NCBI GenBank assembly: GCA_021234155.1
Contig: JAJEKV010000025.1
Coordinates: 13,439,437 to 13,503,436 of the forward strand
From: Isoetes taiwanensis
Lineage: Eukaryota > Streptophyta > Lycopodiopsida > Isoetales > Isoetaceae
Length of the DNA: 64,000 nucleotides
Direction: 5' to 3'
Under the pieces are notes generated by a model. It saw only the letters and a program-made list of their open reading frames with translations. It had not been told where the DNA came from and made no database searches. The position numbers were made by a program, and so were the translations under genes. Shown here piece after piece: positions 48,132-63,200 of the stretch. The first letter of the stretch is position 1. Every line of letters begins with the position of its first letter.

Positions 48132-48605
48132 TTTTTTTTTTTTTTTTTAAGAAATGCCACCTACCATGTACCGAATTTGGCAAATTCTAATACGTGAATT
48201 TGTAGATACAAATTTAAACTTCTTGGAGCAGGTTTGCTGCTACAAAGAAGCATGGGAAAACGATATGGAAGGATGCTGAAGAATATTTCCAATATTGTGT
48301 GCAACTCGCGAATATTTGGAGCAAAAATACTCGTAGTTTCAATTGTGTCAAGCATCAGTTTCCAATTGTCGCATGCTTTAACATACATGTAAGATATAGG
48401 TAACTCTAATTCTCTTGCAAGTTTCTGCAAAGTGAAGCATGATATTTGTAAATGATTTGCTTGCAGCTACATTCTTTGGTTTTCCATTGCGGATATCATG
48501 TACATGACTTTCTTGCAGCTGCTTATTTTGGTTTGCATGGATTAGCATATCCACATAAAGCTTATGTGCATCTTGAAAAACTAATATTACCATGACATGG
48601 TCCAA
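48132..48605 (-). pseudogene. Possible retroposed gene with poly-A on the minus strand
   Basis: A run of 18 T at 48,132-48,149 would be a poly-A tail for minus-strand sequence to its right. That sequence has open frames at 48,605-48,378 and 48,430-48,161 that overlap and share coding-like character (NIMLHFAETCKRIRV, KLARELELPISYMYV, IETTSIFAPNIRELHTILEI). No family was recognised. The arrangement would fit a processed pseudogene or LINE tail, but no target duplication was established. Confidence 0.35.
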
Positions 48606-51240
48606 TTCCTTTTATATATGTCCACCATTAAAACAATGAGACTCCAAGAAAAGTCTAAAGATTTCAATTGAACCAGCCCTTTACAATCTGAGCACATAGC
48701 TCTATATTTGGTTTCTACAACTGAACATTAATATCCCAACTAACTTTAGAATATATCATATTTACAATGTACACTTTTTAATAAGCAGAATCTAAGTCTG
48801 TTAAGGAACTCATATGTTATTGCTGTAAAAATGACTTTGAAGGTTGGAAATTACTAGAAGCTTCATATTATAATACTTATTGTTATGGTGTCAGCCATTG
48901 GCCGATATGGGTTAGAAACACGTAAGTGTCCCAAGCAGCTGAACATCCATATTAATAACATATGAGCAGCCCATCATTTTACAAGTGTGTTAGTAATTTC
49001 TTATTTTAACATATCCGTACGTCCTTTTGATGGCTGCCAATTGACCAAAGATAAGAAACTAAAATTTTACTGCTATGGTCGCTTAAGGTGGTTTGAGGTG
49101 GACATAATCTTGAATTCTCTAAACAATGTCAATAAAATACACTAGAAACGCCAAGTACCGGGCGCATGCCGCATTATTCGAGGAGATGAATGGGTGGAGC
49201 CGAAAATGTAACGCATGGAATTTAGGTTTCGGTGGTTTAAGATTTCATGGAAGATCACATATCCACCGCCAATCTGAAAAGAAATCACATCCAACAAATA
49301 AAATGTAGGCAAAATTTAACCATGCAACAATTTACATCCCACCACTTACCATTTACATCCCTCATAGCACACACATTAGTAGCAAAGAGATCGCAACAAC
49401 GATTAGTCTTTACTAGCGTAAGATTATTGCTACAACTTCTAAACGCTAGGATCTAAGCCACTTTATTTCGATGCTTTTTAATGGTTTAGATTTGTGTAGT
49501 TAGTCAGTTGAGCCATGCTCTATACTAAACACTTATGCTTGAAGTACATGCATTATTGAAACAATGGATCATCTTTATTATAATGTTTTAGGTGTAGTTC
49601 AACCACTTCTAATTTCGACGGCCGACATTTCACGCTCCTAATTTCGGTTTCGGCCGAGATTCGCTTCTTTGCGCTTCGAGGTAACTTTGCAAAGAGCTTA
49701 ACTACTACAGCAGCTTCAGGTCGTTTCCTCGATCGACAATCGGCGGGCTCCTGGGTGGATTCAAACTTAATTCTTGGAAGGTGAGGAGATTCTAAGAGCA
49801 ACACATCCGCTTTGTGTTGCAGAAGTTTGATTCTGGAGCTTTTCCAACTGAAAGCTTGAGCCTACGCATTCTAGCTATGGCGCTCTGGACATTCAAGCAT
49901 GGATCTTTGAGTTCAGAGTCAGCCTACAAACTTTTCCTTCATGTTTTGAAGTAAGGGATCCTTATGCCCTTATGTTTCCGCTAATCCGCAGCGGATCTCT
50001 TATGCCCTTTTATGGTTGGTGTCATCCTGATCGGGTTTGCCAATGCTTTATATAGTCCCGATTCCTTCCTTAGTTCCTCCCTCCTCTCCACTCATCCTCC
50101 TCGAAGGTCTCATCTTCCATCGAAGATTGGAATCCCATCTCTCAATCTAAAAGTGAATTGCAGAGGGCCTCGAATGACCTTCAAGATCCAATGTATAAAT
50201 CATCCACAAAGCTCTTCCAATCGGCACTTCTTCTATGAGAGAAGCTATAGGGTTTGGAGTAGTATTCATGCAAGATTTCCATTAGCCTAGGAAAGTTGGT
50301 CACCACCGCTTCAAGATACAACTATATTTGCCAAATAATGCATCCATATCTCATGGGTATGCCCGTGCATAAGAAAACCCTAAATTAACTCTTTTCTCAA
50401 ATATCCCCACACCAAGTAGGATAGGAAAGAAAACATCCACCGCCTCTATACCAAATTAATGGCAAAACGTACCGTGGTTAAGACAACAACTATACATGAT
50501 AAAAGTTTGATTTTAGACTTTGATAGCATTTGTCAAGCACTCAAGACTTCCGCGATATGCATCTATTGCTCGAAGTTTTAGCTTCTGTAAGCAAGAATCC
50601 ATGCATTTCATTTCAATCTTCTTTGAAAAACTTCTTATTGGGGACAAAGAAGCAAACCGACATTTTCTCGCTTATAAGAATGGCGCTTGTTCTTCTTGCA
50701 TAAAGGGTTTTTGGCATAAATAAGCCTGATCCAGGACTTCTTGGCCATGATTATGCAATTGCTTTGAAATTCCACCTAAATTGCAAACAACTATTAGAAT
50801 GCAACTAATTGCAAACATTAGCCACTTGTCGTTAGTTAAATTCTCAAACTTTTACTTGATATGGCGTAATCAAGCAAAAATTCAGGTCCAAAAGCTTACA
50901 TATGCAATACTTCTACGATTTTCAACCAAAAAGCATAAAAAATCACAGTAAATGGGACAGAGCTGCTAGGAAACAAAATGGAAACCTAATCAAAGGTTCC
51001 GCCTTAATGCGTGGGTTGCCATGGTAAAAAATTTAGTTAGAAAAAAGACTCCTCACGCGGCAAATAAACTTCGTGCGTTAGGACCAAGAAAACAATATGC
51101 AAACACATAGCAAACATCAAAGAACTAAGCCAAAAGACGATTACTTATGATTTTGAATGTGAATGATAATAATAAATTCATAACTCCATTCTTTGAAGAT
51201 AAATGATTATAAATTAGTAACTAATTGCCTCGCTTCCAAA
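48606..51240. other. Gene-poor flank before the satellite array
   Basis: AT-rich. Open frames such as 49,553-49,804 (minus, basic) and 50,012-50,290 (plus) show no domain. A slightly GC-richer patch at 49,600-50,250 might be a degenerate exon or element. No RNA gene is seen. Confidence 0.4.
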
Positions 51241-51249
51241 AGTTATTGG

Positions 51250-54200
51250 CTAGACCTTGTACCGTCTTGACGAGGGGGTGCTTGACGCCGTGAGCACTCC
51301 GGACCCTAAAACTAATTCTAAGCAAATTTTGCCCCAAAAGTCCTCTCCAAGGTTCCCCGGGCGACTTTTACTCCGCAACTTCCTCCCGGAATCAGACCGC
51401 TCGCCAATGGACTCTAACGCCGACATTGCCCTAGGGACCAAGTTTTCAGGCTGCTCCACCCTTCTTGAAGAAGCGCCAAACTATCTCATGTGCAACACAC
51501 TGTGAGTCAATTGGCCTAGAGGTATTTGAATACCGCAATGTAGGGCGAAGTGTTTCTTCTTTGCAAAACCCACTGCAACTTGGTCCTGTGGGTAATTTTA
51601 GCATTCCGGTGACGATGTGGCGAAGTCGTGGATCTAAGATTTCGGAGCTTCCTCCGCGAATGTCCCAACGACAAAACACTTTGGTTTCTAAGCACCGCCG
51701 CCGCAGACGCTTCGCGGGCTTGATATGTTCTCCCTGGACGGATGTTGATTTTTTGACCTTCACTGTGTTCCTTTGAACAAAGGATTCAATGGTCGGATAC
51801 CGGAACCTAGATCGTGGAGGTGGTCTTTAGCGTGACGCATGAGCCGCCAGAAAGGTCGCCTTTGGGAAGCTTTTGGGGCTCTCCTCGGGTTCTACTCTCC
51901 TCTAATGAGGAGGTCTTGCAAGGTCCTCGCCTTGTTTGACTTGGGCAAGTGTGCTACTGGCTGCCCAACAACAGTCAGCCCAACCGCTCTAGTGCAACCA
52001 TTTTTGATCTAAACTTATCCAAAATTTTGAAAGTTGGCCTCACAGATACATGTATGACTTAGGAAGCAATGACAAAAAATCAATTTAAGTCCTGTACTAT
52101 GCATTAATTACTTAATTTACTTAATGTCTTGCTAATGCAAAAGCGCCCTTGACTTAACCGCCACAACGAGGAGCATGTGTCCAAACTCCATTCCACACTT
52201 TGCTTCGCTGCTTCAATCGGGTGATGGATCGGCCACGCCCTGCGCAAAAGACTAAAATCCCAAGACTCCAAAAATCTAAAACCCCAAGTAGAACCTCGCA
52301 ACTCATGTGGTTTACATTTCGAGGTGGCTCTATCCTTGTCGTGATTTTGAATATGACCTTGCGCCGGTCTTGACGAGGGGTGTTGACGCCGTGAGCACTT
52401 TAATCTCTAAAACCACCCTAAGCAAATTTTGCCCCAAAAGTCCTCTCCTCGATAGCTCCCCCGGGCTACTCTGACGGCAATCTCCTCTCCTCGAACCACC
52501 GGATCTCGCTTAATGGACTCGTGAATCGCCGACATTGCCCTGTGGGACTAAGTTTTGTCGCTGTAAGCCCAATTTCTTCTCAAGAAGCGCCCAAACTATC
52601 TCATGTGCAACACACGCTTTAATACCGCAATTTAGGGCGAAGTGTTTCTTTCTTTTGCAAACTCATCGTAACTTGTCCCTAAGGTAATTTTGGCATTCAC
52701 GGACGATGTATGGCTCTGGATCCCATTTCGAGTCTCCGCACGTCCTAACGAATAAAACACTTTGGTTTCTACATCACGCCTAGACGCTTTCATGGGTTTG
52801 ATATGTTCTCCCTGACGGATGTTGGATTTTTCTGGACTTCTAATTGTGTTCCCCGAACAAAGATTCAATCTGGCCGATACTGAACCAGATCCGAGTGTGG
52901 TCTTTAGCGACACGTACGGAAAGGCCGCCAGAAAGGTCAGCCTTCGAAGCTTTTGGGGCTCACTTCCTGGTTCTGGACTCTAATGAGGAGGCCTCGAAGG
53001 TCCTGGCCTTTGACTTGGGCAAGTAGCCGCATTGCCCAACAACAAAGCGTCTTTAACTGCTCTCTAGTGCAAACTATTTGATATATAAACTCCATCCAAA
53101 AATTTTGAAAGTTGGCCTGTGATAAGCTACGGCGACTTAAGAAGCTAGCCGACAAAATATCGTAATTTAAGTCCTGTGATTACGCATTAATTACTTAATT
53201 TACGGTCTTGCTAAAAAGCGCTTCTTGACTTCTAATCGCCATATAACGGAGGAGGCTGTGTCCAAACTCCATTCCGGCTGGCCTCCTTGCTTCGCTTCCT
53301 CAATCGCATGATCCGCCATGTCCCCAAGTGCAAAAGACTAAAATCTCAAGACTCCAAAAATGCAAACCCCGCTAGACCCCGCAACTCATAGGGTTTACAT
53401 TTCGAGGCTCTATCCTTGTCGATTTTGAATAGGACTCATGCCATGTCTTGGACATAGGGGGTGTTGACGCCAGAAAGCACTCCGAACCTTAAAACCACCC
53501 TAAGCAGCTTGCCCCAAAGTCCTTTCTCCCGGCGTCTCCCCGGCGACGACGGGCAACTTCCTCTCCGTAATCCATGATCTCTGCCTCTCGCCAATGGACT
53601 CGAACGCCGACATTGCCCTAGGGACCAAGTTTTGTAAGGGGCAGCTTCCACCCTTCAAGCAAAGCCAACCACTTGCGCAACACACTCGAGTCAATTGGCC
53701 TAGGAGGTGGCCAATACCTGAATGTAAAGTAAGTGTTTCTTTTTATTTTGCAAAAACCGGACCTGTAACTTGGTCCCTAGGGTAATTTTGGCATTCCTCG
53801 ACGATGGCGAAGTCTGGACGCATTTTGATCCTCCAAGAATGTCCTAACGACAAACACTTTTGGTTTCTAATCGCTTTCCAGACGCTTCACCGCTTTGATA
53901 TGTTCTCCCTACCTGATGTTGGATTTTTGACCTTCGCACCAGTTCCTTGAACAAAGGATCACGGTCTATAATGGAACCGAGATCCGAGGTGGTCTTTAGC
54001 GCATTTCTGGCCGAGCGCCGCAGCGGAAAGGCTACCGCCGAAGCTTTTGGGGCTCGGCCTCGGGTTTGGACCTCTAATGAGGAGGCCTTGCAAGGTCCTC
54101 GCCTTGTTTGACTTAAAGCAAGTGTGCTGTACTGCCCAACAACAGTCAGCCTTGACCGCTCTAGTGCAAACTATTTGATCTAAACCTTTATCCAAAATTT

Positions 54201-57200
54201 TGAAAGTTGGCCCAGATCTTGCTGTATGACTTGTGAAGCTAGTCGATAAAAAACTGTAATCGGTCCGCATTCATGCATTTCATACTTAATTTACTTAATG
54301 TCTTCAAGCACGCAGTTTTTTACTTTGACTTCTAATCGCTTTCGCCAAATCTGAAGTGAGCAAAGTCCAAACTTCCATTCCGGCCGGGCTTCCTTGCTTC
54401 GCTTCAACTGCAGACATGTGATCGGCCACGCCCCAAGTGCAAAAGACCAAAGCTTGGCACCCAAACGCAAACCCCTAGAACCTCGGCTAACCCATGGCTT
54501 TATGTTTCTGAGGCTCTATCCTTGTCGATTTGAATAGGACTCATACTGGTGTCTTGACATGGGGTTAATTTCGAGCATCAACCCTAAACTAATCTGGGCA
54601 AATTTCGTCTCTAAAGTCCTCCTCGGTTACCGGCGACGGACGCAACTTCCTCTCCTGAATCAGACCGTCTCCTAAATGACCTTAACGCCGACATTGCCCT
54701 CAGGGACCAAGTTTTGTGGCCAGAAGCCCACCCCTTCTGAAGAAGCCAACCATCTCATGTGCAAATACACTCGTAGTCAATTGGCCTAGGAGGTGGGCCG
54801 AACACCGCAGAATGTAGGGCGTAGCGTTTCTTTCTTTGCAAAATGACCGTGTAACTTGGTCCCTAGGGTAATTTTGCATTCCGTGACGATGTGGCTTAAG
54901 TCGATCTGGGTGATTTCGGAGCTCCTCGCAATGTCCAACGACAAAACACTTTGGTTTCTACACTGGCTTCCGGCTTCGCAGACGCTTCAAGGCTGATATG
55001 TTCTCCTGACGGATCTTGGATTTTTTGACCTTCTGACTCAGGTTCCTTGAACAAAAGGATTCAACGGCTGGATACGGTCCCCAGATCCCGGAGGTGGTTT
55101 TAGCGCATCGGCCGTGAGCTGCCGCCAGAAAGGTCGGCCTTCGAAGCTTTTTGGGGCTCGGGCCTCGTGGGTTCTGGACTCTCTAATGAGGAGGCCTTGC
55201 AAGGTCCCGCCTGCTTGATTTCGGGCAAGGTGTCAAAATTTCTACGCTTCAACAACAGTCAGCCCGACCGCTCTAGTAAACCATTTGATCTAAACCTTAT
55301 CCAAAATTTGAAAGTTGGTCTGTGATAAGTTGCATGTAATTTTAGAAGCCAGTCGGGACAAAAATCGTAATCCTAAGTCCAGATTATGCATTAATTACGA
55401 ATTTACCAATGTCTTATACTCAAAAGGCTCTTGACTTCTAACTGCCACAACTGAGGAAAGTATTGTGTCCAAACTCCATTCCGCCTCTCAAGCTCAAGGT
55501 TTCTCAATCGCATGTGATCGGCCACGGCCCCAAGTGCAAAGACTCAAAACTCTAAGACTCCAAACGCAAACCCTCGCTAGAACCTCGCAACTCATAGGGT
55601 TTACGCTTCGGGAGGTGGCCTCATCCTGTCGTGATTTGGTCAGGACCTTTGCGCCTGTTCTGACGAGGGGGTGCTGACGAGCACTGACTCCTAAAACCAC
55701 TCCTGAAGCAGCCTTTGCCCTAAAAGTCCTTCCCCGGCTCCCGCCACTTTTACGGCAACTTCCCCTCTCCTAACCTGATCCGCTCGCCAATGGACTTAAC
55801 GCTGACATTGCCCTAGGGACCAAGTTTTGTGGCCGTAGCTTCCACCCTTCTAAGAAGCCAAATCCGTCTCATGTGCAACACAATTTAATCGTGAATGAGG
55901 GCGAAGTGTTTGTTTCTTTTGCAAACTCCATCGTAACTGGTCCCTAGTAATTTCGGCGATTCTGGACGATGTATGGGCCTGATCGGCATTTCTGAGCTCT
56001 CCGCAATGTCCTAACGACAAAACACTTTGGTTTCTATGACTGTCGCCAAGTAGGACGGCGGTTTGATATGTCTCTCCTGGACCTGATGTTGGATTTTTGG
56101 ACCTTCTTAATTCTGTGTTCCCCGTGGAAGCGGACTAACTGGCCGGACGGAACCGAGATCCTGAGTGTGGTCTTTAGCTGCATTTCTACGTAGTTTTCAC
56201 AGAAAGGTCAGCCTCTGAAGCTTTTGGGGCTCACCTGGCCTGGACCTCCCCTACAGGCCTTGCAAGGTTCTGGCCTTATTTTGACTTGGGCAAATGTGCT
56301 GCCGGGTCAGCCTAACAAATGTGTCAGCCCGGACCGTCGAAGGTAAAACTATTCGATCTTAAACCTATCCAAAATTTTGAAAGCAATTATGTTGGCGATG
56401 ATCAGAAACTAGTCGACAAAATATCGTAATTTAAGTCCTACTATGCATTAATTACTTAATTTACTTAATGTCTTGCTAATGCAAAGTTTACTTTGACTTC
56501 TAATCGCCAACGAGAGTGGCTGTGTCCAAACTCCATTCCGCCGGGCCTCGCTTCGCTGCTTCAACTCGCATGTGATCCGCTACCTCCTGCGTAAAGACCA
56601 AAATCCCCAAGACTCCAAATGCAAACCCGCTTAGAACCTCGCAACCCATAGGTTTACGCTTCGTGAGGCTCTATCCTTGTCGATTTGAATAGGAGTCATA
56701 CTGCAGGTCTTGGATACAAAGCGACGCCAGAGCATCTTTAATTCTAAAACCACCCTGGCAGCCTTTGCCCTAAGTAAAAGTCCTCTCCCGGCAAGGTCAA
56801 GCATCGACGCAACTTCCCTCTCCTGAACTCAGATCTGCCTCGCTTAAATGGACCTTAACGCCGACATTGCCCTAGGGGACCAAGTTTTAGGCCGTAAGCC
56901 CACCCCTTCGCTGGCGAAGCCAACTATCTTATGTGTGCAACACACTCTCAGAGTCAATTGGCCTAGGAGGTGGTCAGCCATCACCGCAATGTAGGGCGAA
57001 GTGTTTCTTTATTTGCAAAACCGACCGTAACTTGGTCCCTAGGGTAATTTTGGCACGGACGATGTGGCTTAAGCTCCGATCGGGTGACGGAGCCTCCTAA
57101 TGTCCGGAACGACAAAACACTTTGCCTTAATCGCTACCAAGTAGGATCTTCACCGGGTTTGATATATGTTCTCCTGACGATGCGATTTTTCGGACCTTCT

Positions 57201-60200
57201 CGAATTGCAGGTTCCTGGAACAAAGGATTCAACCTGGATACGGAACCAGATCCGGAGTGTGGTCTTTAGCGATTTCTGGCTGAGCTGCCGTGAAAGGTCG
57301 CTTCTGAAGCTTTTGGGTCAGCCTCCGGGTTTGGACTCTCCTAATGAGGAGGCCTGTCCCCGGCCTTGTTTGACTTAGCAAGTGTGCCAAATACCAACAA
57401 CAAAGCCACCGACCGCTCAGTGCAAACTATTTGATCTAAACCTTATCCAAAATTTTGAAATGGTCTGTGATGTTGGCTTGTATGACGAGGGAAGCTAGCC
57501 GACAAAAATCAATTTCAAGTCCATTTTATGGCATTAATTACGAATTTACGAATGTCTGCTAATGCGAAAGCTTTACTTCGGGATTTAATCGCCACAACGG
57601 AGGAGCCAGTCCAAACTCCATTTCGCCTTTGCTTCGCTCTCAATCGCATGTGATCGCCACGCCCTATGCAAGACTAAGATCTAAAACGCAAACCGCTAGA
57701 ACTCCGGGTAACCTATGGTGTTTGATGAGGCTTCTATCCTTGTCGATTTGATCGACCTTCCATACCGTGGTCTTGACGTGAGGGTGTTGACGAGCACTTA
57801 CCTTAAAACCACCCGGAAGTAGCTTTGTCCCAAAAGCCCCTTCCCGGCTGTCTCCGGGCGACGGACGCGCAACTCTCCCGAATCGGATTCGCCTCCCCAA
57901 TGGACTCTGCAATGCCTACATTGTCTCTGTGGACTAAGTTTGCGGCCGTAAGCCCACCCTTCGGTAGCCAGCTAAACTATCTCATGTGCAACACACCAGA
58001 AATAATCGGGTCAGGAGGTGGTCACATCACTACAATGTAGGGCTGAAGTGTTTCTTTCTTCTTTGCAAACTCACTGCGGTAACTTGGTCCCTAGTGGTAA
58101 TTTTCGGCATTCCAGACGATGTATGGCCTGACGCAAGATTTTCCGAGTCTCCGCGAATGTCCTAACGACAAAACACTTTGGTTTCAATCGCGCCTTCAGA
58201 TTTCTCAAGGGGTTTGATACAAATTTCTCCGACTCGGATGTTGATTTTTTGGACCTTCTGATCACTGTGGTTCCTTGAAACGATCTAACTACGATACCGG
58301 AACCGATCCTGAGTATGGTCTTTAGCTGCATTTTTCCCGGACGAAGCTTTTTGGGGCTCACCGCCCTGACTCTCCCCTCTAATAAGGAGGGGTCTTGCAA
58401 GGTCCTCGGGCTCCTTGTTTGACTTTAAGGGTGTGCCGCTTCTACGTGTCTAACAACAAAGTTGCCCTGACCGCTCTAGTGCAACCATTTGATCTGTAAA
58501 CCTTATCCAAAATTCTGAAAGTGGGCCAGATGTTGGCGATGACTTAGGAAGCTAGGCCGGACAAAAATCGTAATTTAAGTCCTGCATTTATGCATTAATT
58601 ATTAATTTATGTTCCTATACTGCAAAAGCGTCTCTTGACTTAAACGCCATAACGTGGGAGGAGTATTGTGTCCAACTCCCCATTCCGCCACTTCCTTGCT
58701 TCTCGCTCAACTGGTACGTGATCCACTAATGTCCTGGGCGTAAAGACTGTAACTTCTAAGACTCAAAACGCAAAACCCCTGAACTCCTGCAACTCATGTA
58801 TTTTACGCTTCTGAGGCTCTATCCTTGTCGATTTGAATAGGACCTTGCGCCGCGGTCTTGACATGTGCCACTTTGTTACCCGACTCAAAACCACCCTAAG
58901 TAAAATTTTGCCCCTAAAAGTCCTCTCCCTGCTGGCTCCGCTAATTTCCGATGGGCAACTTCCTCTCTCCTCCTGAATCGATCCGCCTCTCCATCGGACT
59001 CCGTAACGCCGACATTGCCCTTAGGGACTAAGTTTTAGGCCAGAAGCCCACCCCTTCAAGAAGCCAAATATCTTATGTGCGCAAATACACTCAGAGTCAA
59101 TTGGCCTAGGAGGTGGTCAATAATACCTAAATGTAGGCTTAGTGTTTCTTTATTTTGCAAACCCACCGTAACTTGATCCCTAGGGTAATTTTGGCATTCC
59201 TGACGATGTGGCTAAGTCGACGCAGATTTCGAGCCTCCGCGAATGTCCGAACGAATGTCACTTGGTTTCTAATCGGGTCGCCTGGTGATTGGCACGGCTT
59301 GATATGTTCTCCCTCGACGGATGTTGATTTTGACTTCTCGACCGTGTTCCTTGAACAAAGGATTCAACGGCCGATACTGAACCGATCCGGAGTGTGGTCT
59401 TTAGCTGCGACGTACGGGAGAGCGCCAGAAAGGCTCGAAGCTTTTTAGCTCACCTCCTCGGGTTTGACTCTCCTCTAATGAGGAGGCTCTTGCAAGGTCC
59501 TCGCCTGGTTTGACTTGGGCAAGTGTGCTGCATTTTTCCAAATAAATGTAGTCAGCCTGACCGTGCTCTAGTGCAACCATTCATCTTAAACCTTATCCAA
59601 AAATTTTTGAAAGTTGGCCTCAGATAAGTTACGATGACTTAGAAGTTAGCCGACAAAAAATCAGAACTTAAGTCCGTACTATGCATTAATTACTTAATTT
59701 ACTTAACGTCTTGCTACCGCGTGCTGCCCTTGACTCTTAACTCCGCCACAACGAGGAGGCTGTGTCCAACTCCATTCCGCCGGGCCTCTTGCTTCAAGGC
59801 TCTCAACTCCGCATGTGATCGCCACGCCCCAAGTGCGTGCAAAAGACCAAAAACTCTAAGACTCCAAACGCAAACCCCCAAGAACCCGCAACTCATGTGG
59901 TTTTACTGCCGGAGGCTCTCTATCCTTGTCGATTTGAATAGGACCTGGCGCCGGTCTGATCGCAGAGGGGGGCGTTTACTCTTCGTGAGCACCTGACCCT
60001 AAAAACCACCCTGCCCCTAAAAGCCCTCCGGCTGCCCCGGCGACGGACGCAACTTCCTCTCCCAACTTGATCCTGCTCGCCAATGGACTCAGAATCGCTA
60101 TACGCTCCTCAGTGGACTGCTTCAGGGCTTAAGCCCACCTCCCTTCTCAAGAAGCGCCAAATCATCTCATGTTGGTCATTAATAATCGCAATGTAAAGTA

Positions 60201-63200
60201 AGTGTTTTTTCTTTGCAAAACTCCATCGTAACTTGGTCCCTAGGTACTTTTGGCATTCGACGATGTATGGCCTGACGCAAGATTTCGAGTCCTCGCACGT
60301 CCCGCAACCACAAACACTTTTGGTTTAATCGCCGCCTCGCTAGACGCTGGCGTGTTTGATATGTTCTCCCGGACGGATGTTGGATTTGACCTTTCTGACT
60401 CAGGTTCCCCGAACAAAGGATCTAACTACGGATATCGGAACCGAGATCCGGAGTGTGGTCTTTAGCGACGTCAGCGGAGCGCCAGAGTTACCGCCTCGAA
60501 GCTTTTTGGGGCTCATTCCTGGTCTGACTCTCCTCTAATGAGGTGAGGTCTTTGCAAGGTTCTCGGCCCATTTGACTTAAATGTGTTAGCTCTACCAACA
60601 ACAGCGTCTTGACCGCTCTAGTGCAAACTATTTGATCTAAACTCTTATCCAAATTTTTGAAAGGTCTTATAAGTTGGATGTATTAATTTAGGAAACTAGT
60701 CAGACAAAACATTTCCGTAATCAAGTCCGTACTATGCATTAATTACTTAATTTACGTAATCGTCTTACACGCGAAAAGCGCCCTTGACTTCAACTCGCTT
60801 TATAACTCGTGAGTATGCGTCCAAACTCCATTCCGCTGGGCCTCCTTGCAGCCAAGGCTCTCAATCGCATGTGATCCGCTACCTCCTGCGTGAAAGACCA
60901 AAATCCCCGCGACCTAAATGCAAACCCTCGCTAGAACTCCGCAACTCATGTGGTTTACGCTTCGGTGGGCTCTATCCTTTGTCGATTTGAATAGAGCTAG
61001 TACGGTCTTGACATGGGTGTTGACGCCGTTAATTCCGGACCCTAAAACCACCTCGGCAGCCTTTGCCCCAAAAGTCCTTCTCCCCGGCCCCGGCGACGGA
61101 TTTCCGCAACTTCTCCCGAATCGCGGATCCGCTCAATGGACTGTACCGACATTGCCCTAGGGACCGCTTTGCGGGCCGTATTCCACCCTTCGGCTATTAG
61201 TTTAACCATTCATACACTCAGAGTCAATCGCTCTAGGAGGTGGGCCGAATAATGCGAAATGTAGGGCGTAGCGTTTCTTTATTTTGCAAACTCACCGTAA
61301 CTGGTCCCTAGGGTAATTTTGGTATTCCTGACGATGTATAAGCTCGGATTCATTTCTGGAGTCTGCGAACCGAACGACAAAACACTTTGGTTTCTATTAA
61401 TCGCCGCCTGTGACGCTTCATGCTGATGTTCCTCCCGGACGGATGTTGGATTTTTCCGACCTTCCTAATTGTGTTCCCCGAACAAAGATTCAACTACGAT
61501 ACGGAACCGGTGATCCCGAGTGTGGTCTTTAGCGACGGGCTGAAATGCTTCGCCGTGAAAGGTCAGCCTCGAAGCTTTTAAATTCGGGCCTCCCCGGGTT
61601 CTGACTTCTCCCTCTTAATGAGGGAAAATCTCGGTATGTCCCAGCCTTGTTTGACGGCAAGGTGCTGCCTGCTTGCCCAACAAATGTAGTCAGCCTGACC
61701 GCTCTAGTGCAAACTATTTGATCTAAACTCATCCAAAATTTTGGAAAGTTGGCCTCAGAGGTTGGCTTATGACGAGGGAAGCTAGCTGGACAAAAATCAG
61801 ACTTAAGTCCGCATCATGCATTAATTACTTAATTTACTTAATGTCTTGCTACCGCAGCCTTTGACTTCTAACCGCCACAACGGAGGAGTCAGTCCAAACC
61901 CATTTCAAGGCCTCTCGCTTCGCTTCAATCGCATGTGATCGCCACGCCCCAAGTGCGCAAAGCACGTTTACACCCAAAACGCGAAACCCCGCGAACCTCG
62001 CAACCATAGGGTTTACGCTTCGAGGCCTCTGTATCCTGTCGACGGATCAGGACCTTTGCGCCGTCTTGACGAGGGTGTTGACGCAGCACCTTTAATTTAA
62101 AAACCACCCTAAGTAGCTTGTCCCAAAAAGTCCTTTCCCCGGCTAAGCCCCGCTTACTCGACGCAACTTCCTCTCCTGAACTCTGATCCGCCTCTCTCGC
62201 CAATGGACTCGTAATGCTCCACATTGCCCTAGGGACCAAGTTTTGTGGCCGGTTTCCACTCTTCTTCAAGAAGGCCAACTATCTCATGTGCAAATACACT
62301 CAGAGTCAATTGGCCTAGAGGTGGCCGTATCACTTCAAGAATGTAGGGCGAAGTGTTTCTTTCTTCTTTTGCAAAACTGACCGTGTAACTTGGTCCCTAG
62401 GGTAATTTTGGCATTCCGCATTTATGTGGGCGAAGTCGATCTGCGATTGTGCCTCCGCAATGTCCGAACGACAAAACACTTTGGTTTCTACACCGTCGCC
62501 TCGCCAGACGCTTCGCTGATATGTTCCTCCTGGACGCGATGTTGATTTCTTTGGACCTTCTCGACTAAAGTTCCTTTGGAACAAAGGATTCAACTACGAT
62601 ACTCTGAACCGGATCCTGAGTATGGTTCTTAGCGACGCTCTCGACGAGCCGGAAGCTTTTGGGGCTCTCCCGGGGTCTCGACTCTCCCTCTAATAAGGAG
62701 GCCTTGCAAGGTCCCGCCTTGTTTTGATCGGCAAAAGGCCTGCTGCCCAACAACAGCTGCCCTAATCGCTCTAGTGCAAACTATTTGATCTAAACCTTAT
62801 CCAAAATTTTGAAAGTGGGCCTCAGATGTTGGCGATGACCTCTAGAAGCTAGCCGACAAAAATCGTAATTTAAGTCCGCATTCATGCATTAATTACTTAA
62901 TTTATGTCTTGCTACCGCAGCCGCCCTCAATTTAACCGCCACAACGGAGGAGTATTGTGTCCAAACTCCATTCGCCACTCTTTGCTTCGCCTTCAACTAC
63001 ATGTGATCCGACCACGCCCCAAGTGCAAAAGCATCAAAACTCTCTAAGACCCAAAACGCAAACCCCGCGAACCCGCAACTCATAGGGTTTTACGCTTCTG
63101 GTATTCTATCCTTGGTCGTGATTTGAATAGACTCATGCTCGTCTTGACATGAAGACTTGTTAATTCCGGGAATTTAAAACTTTCACCCTGGCCTTTTGCC

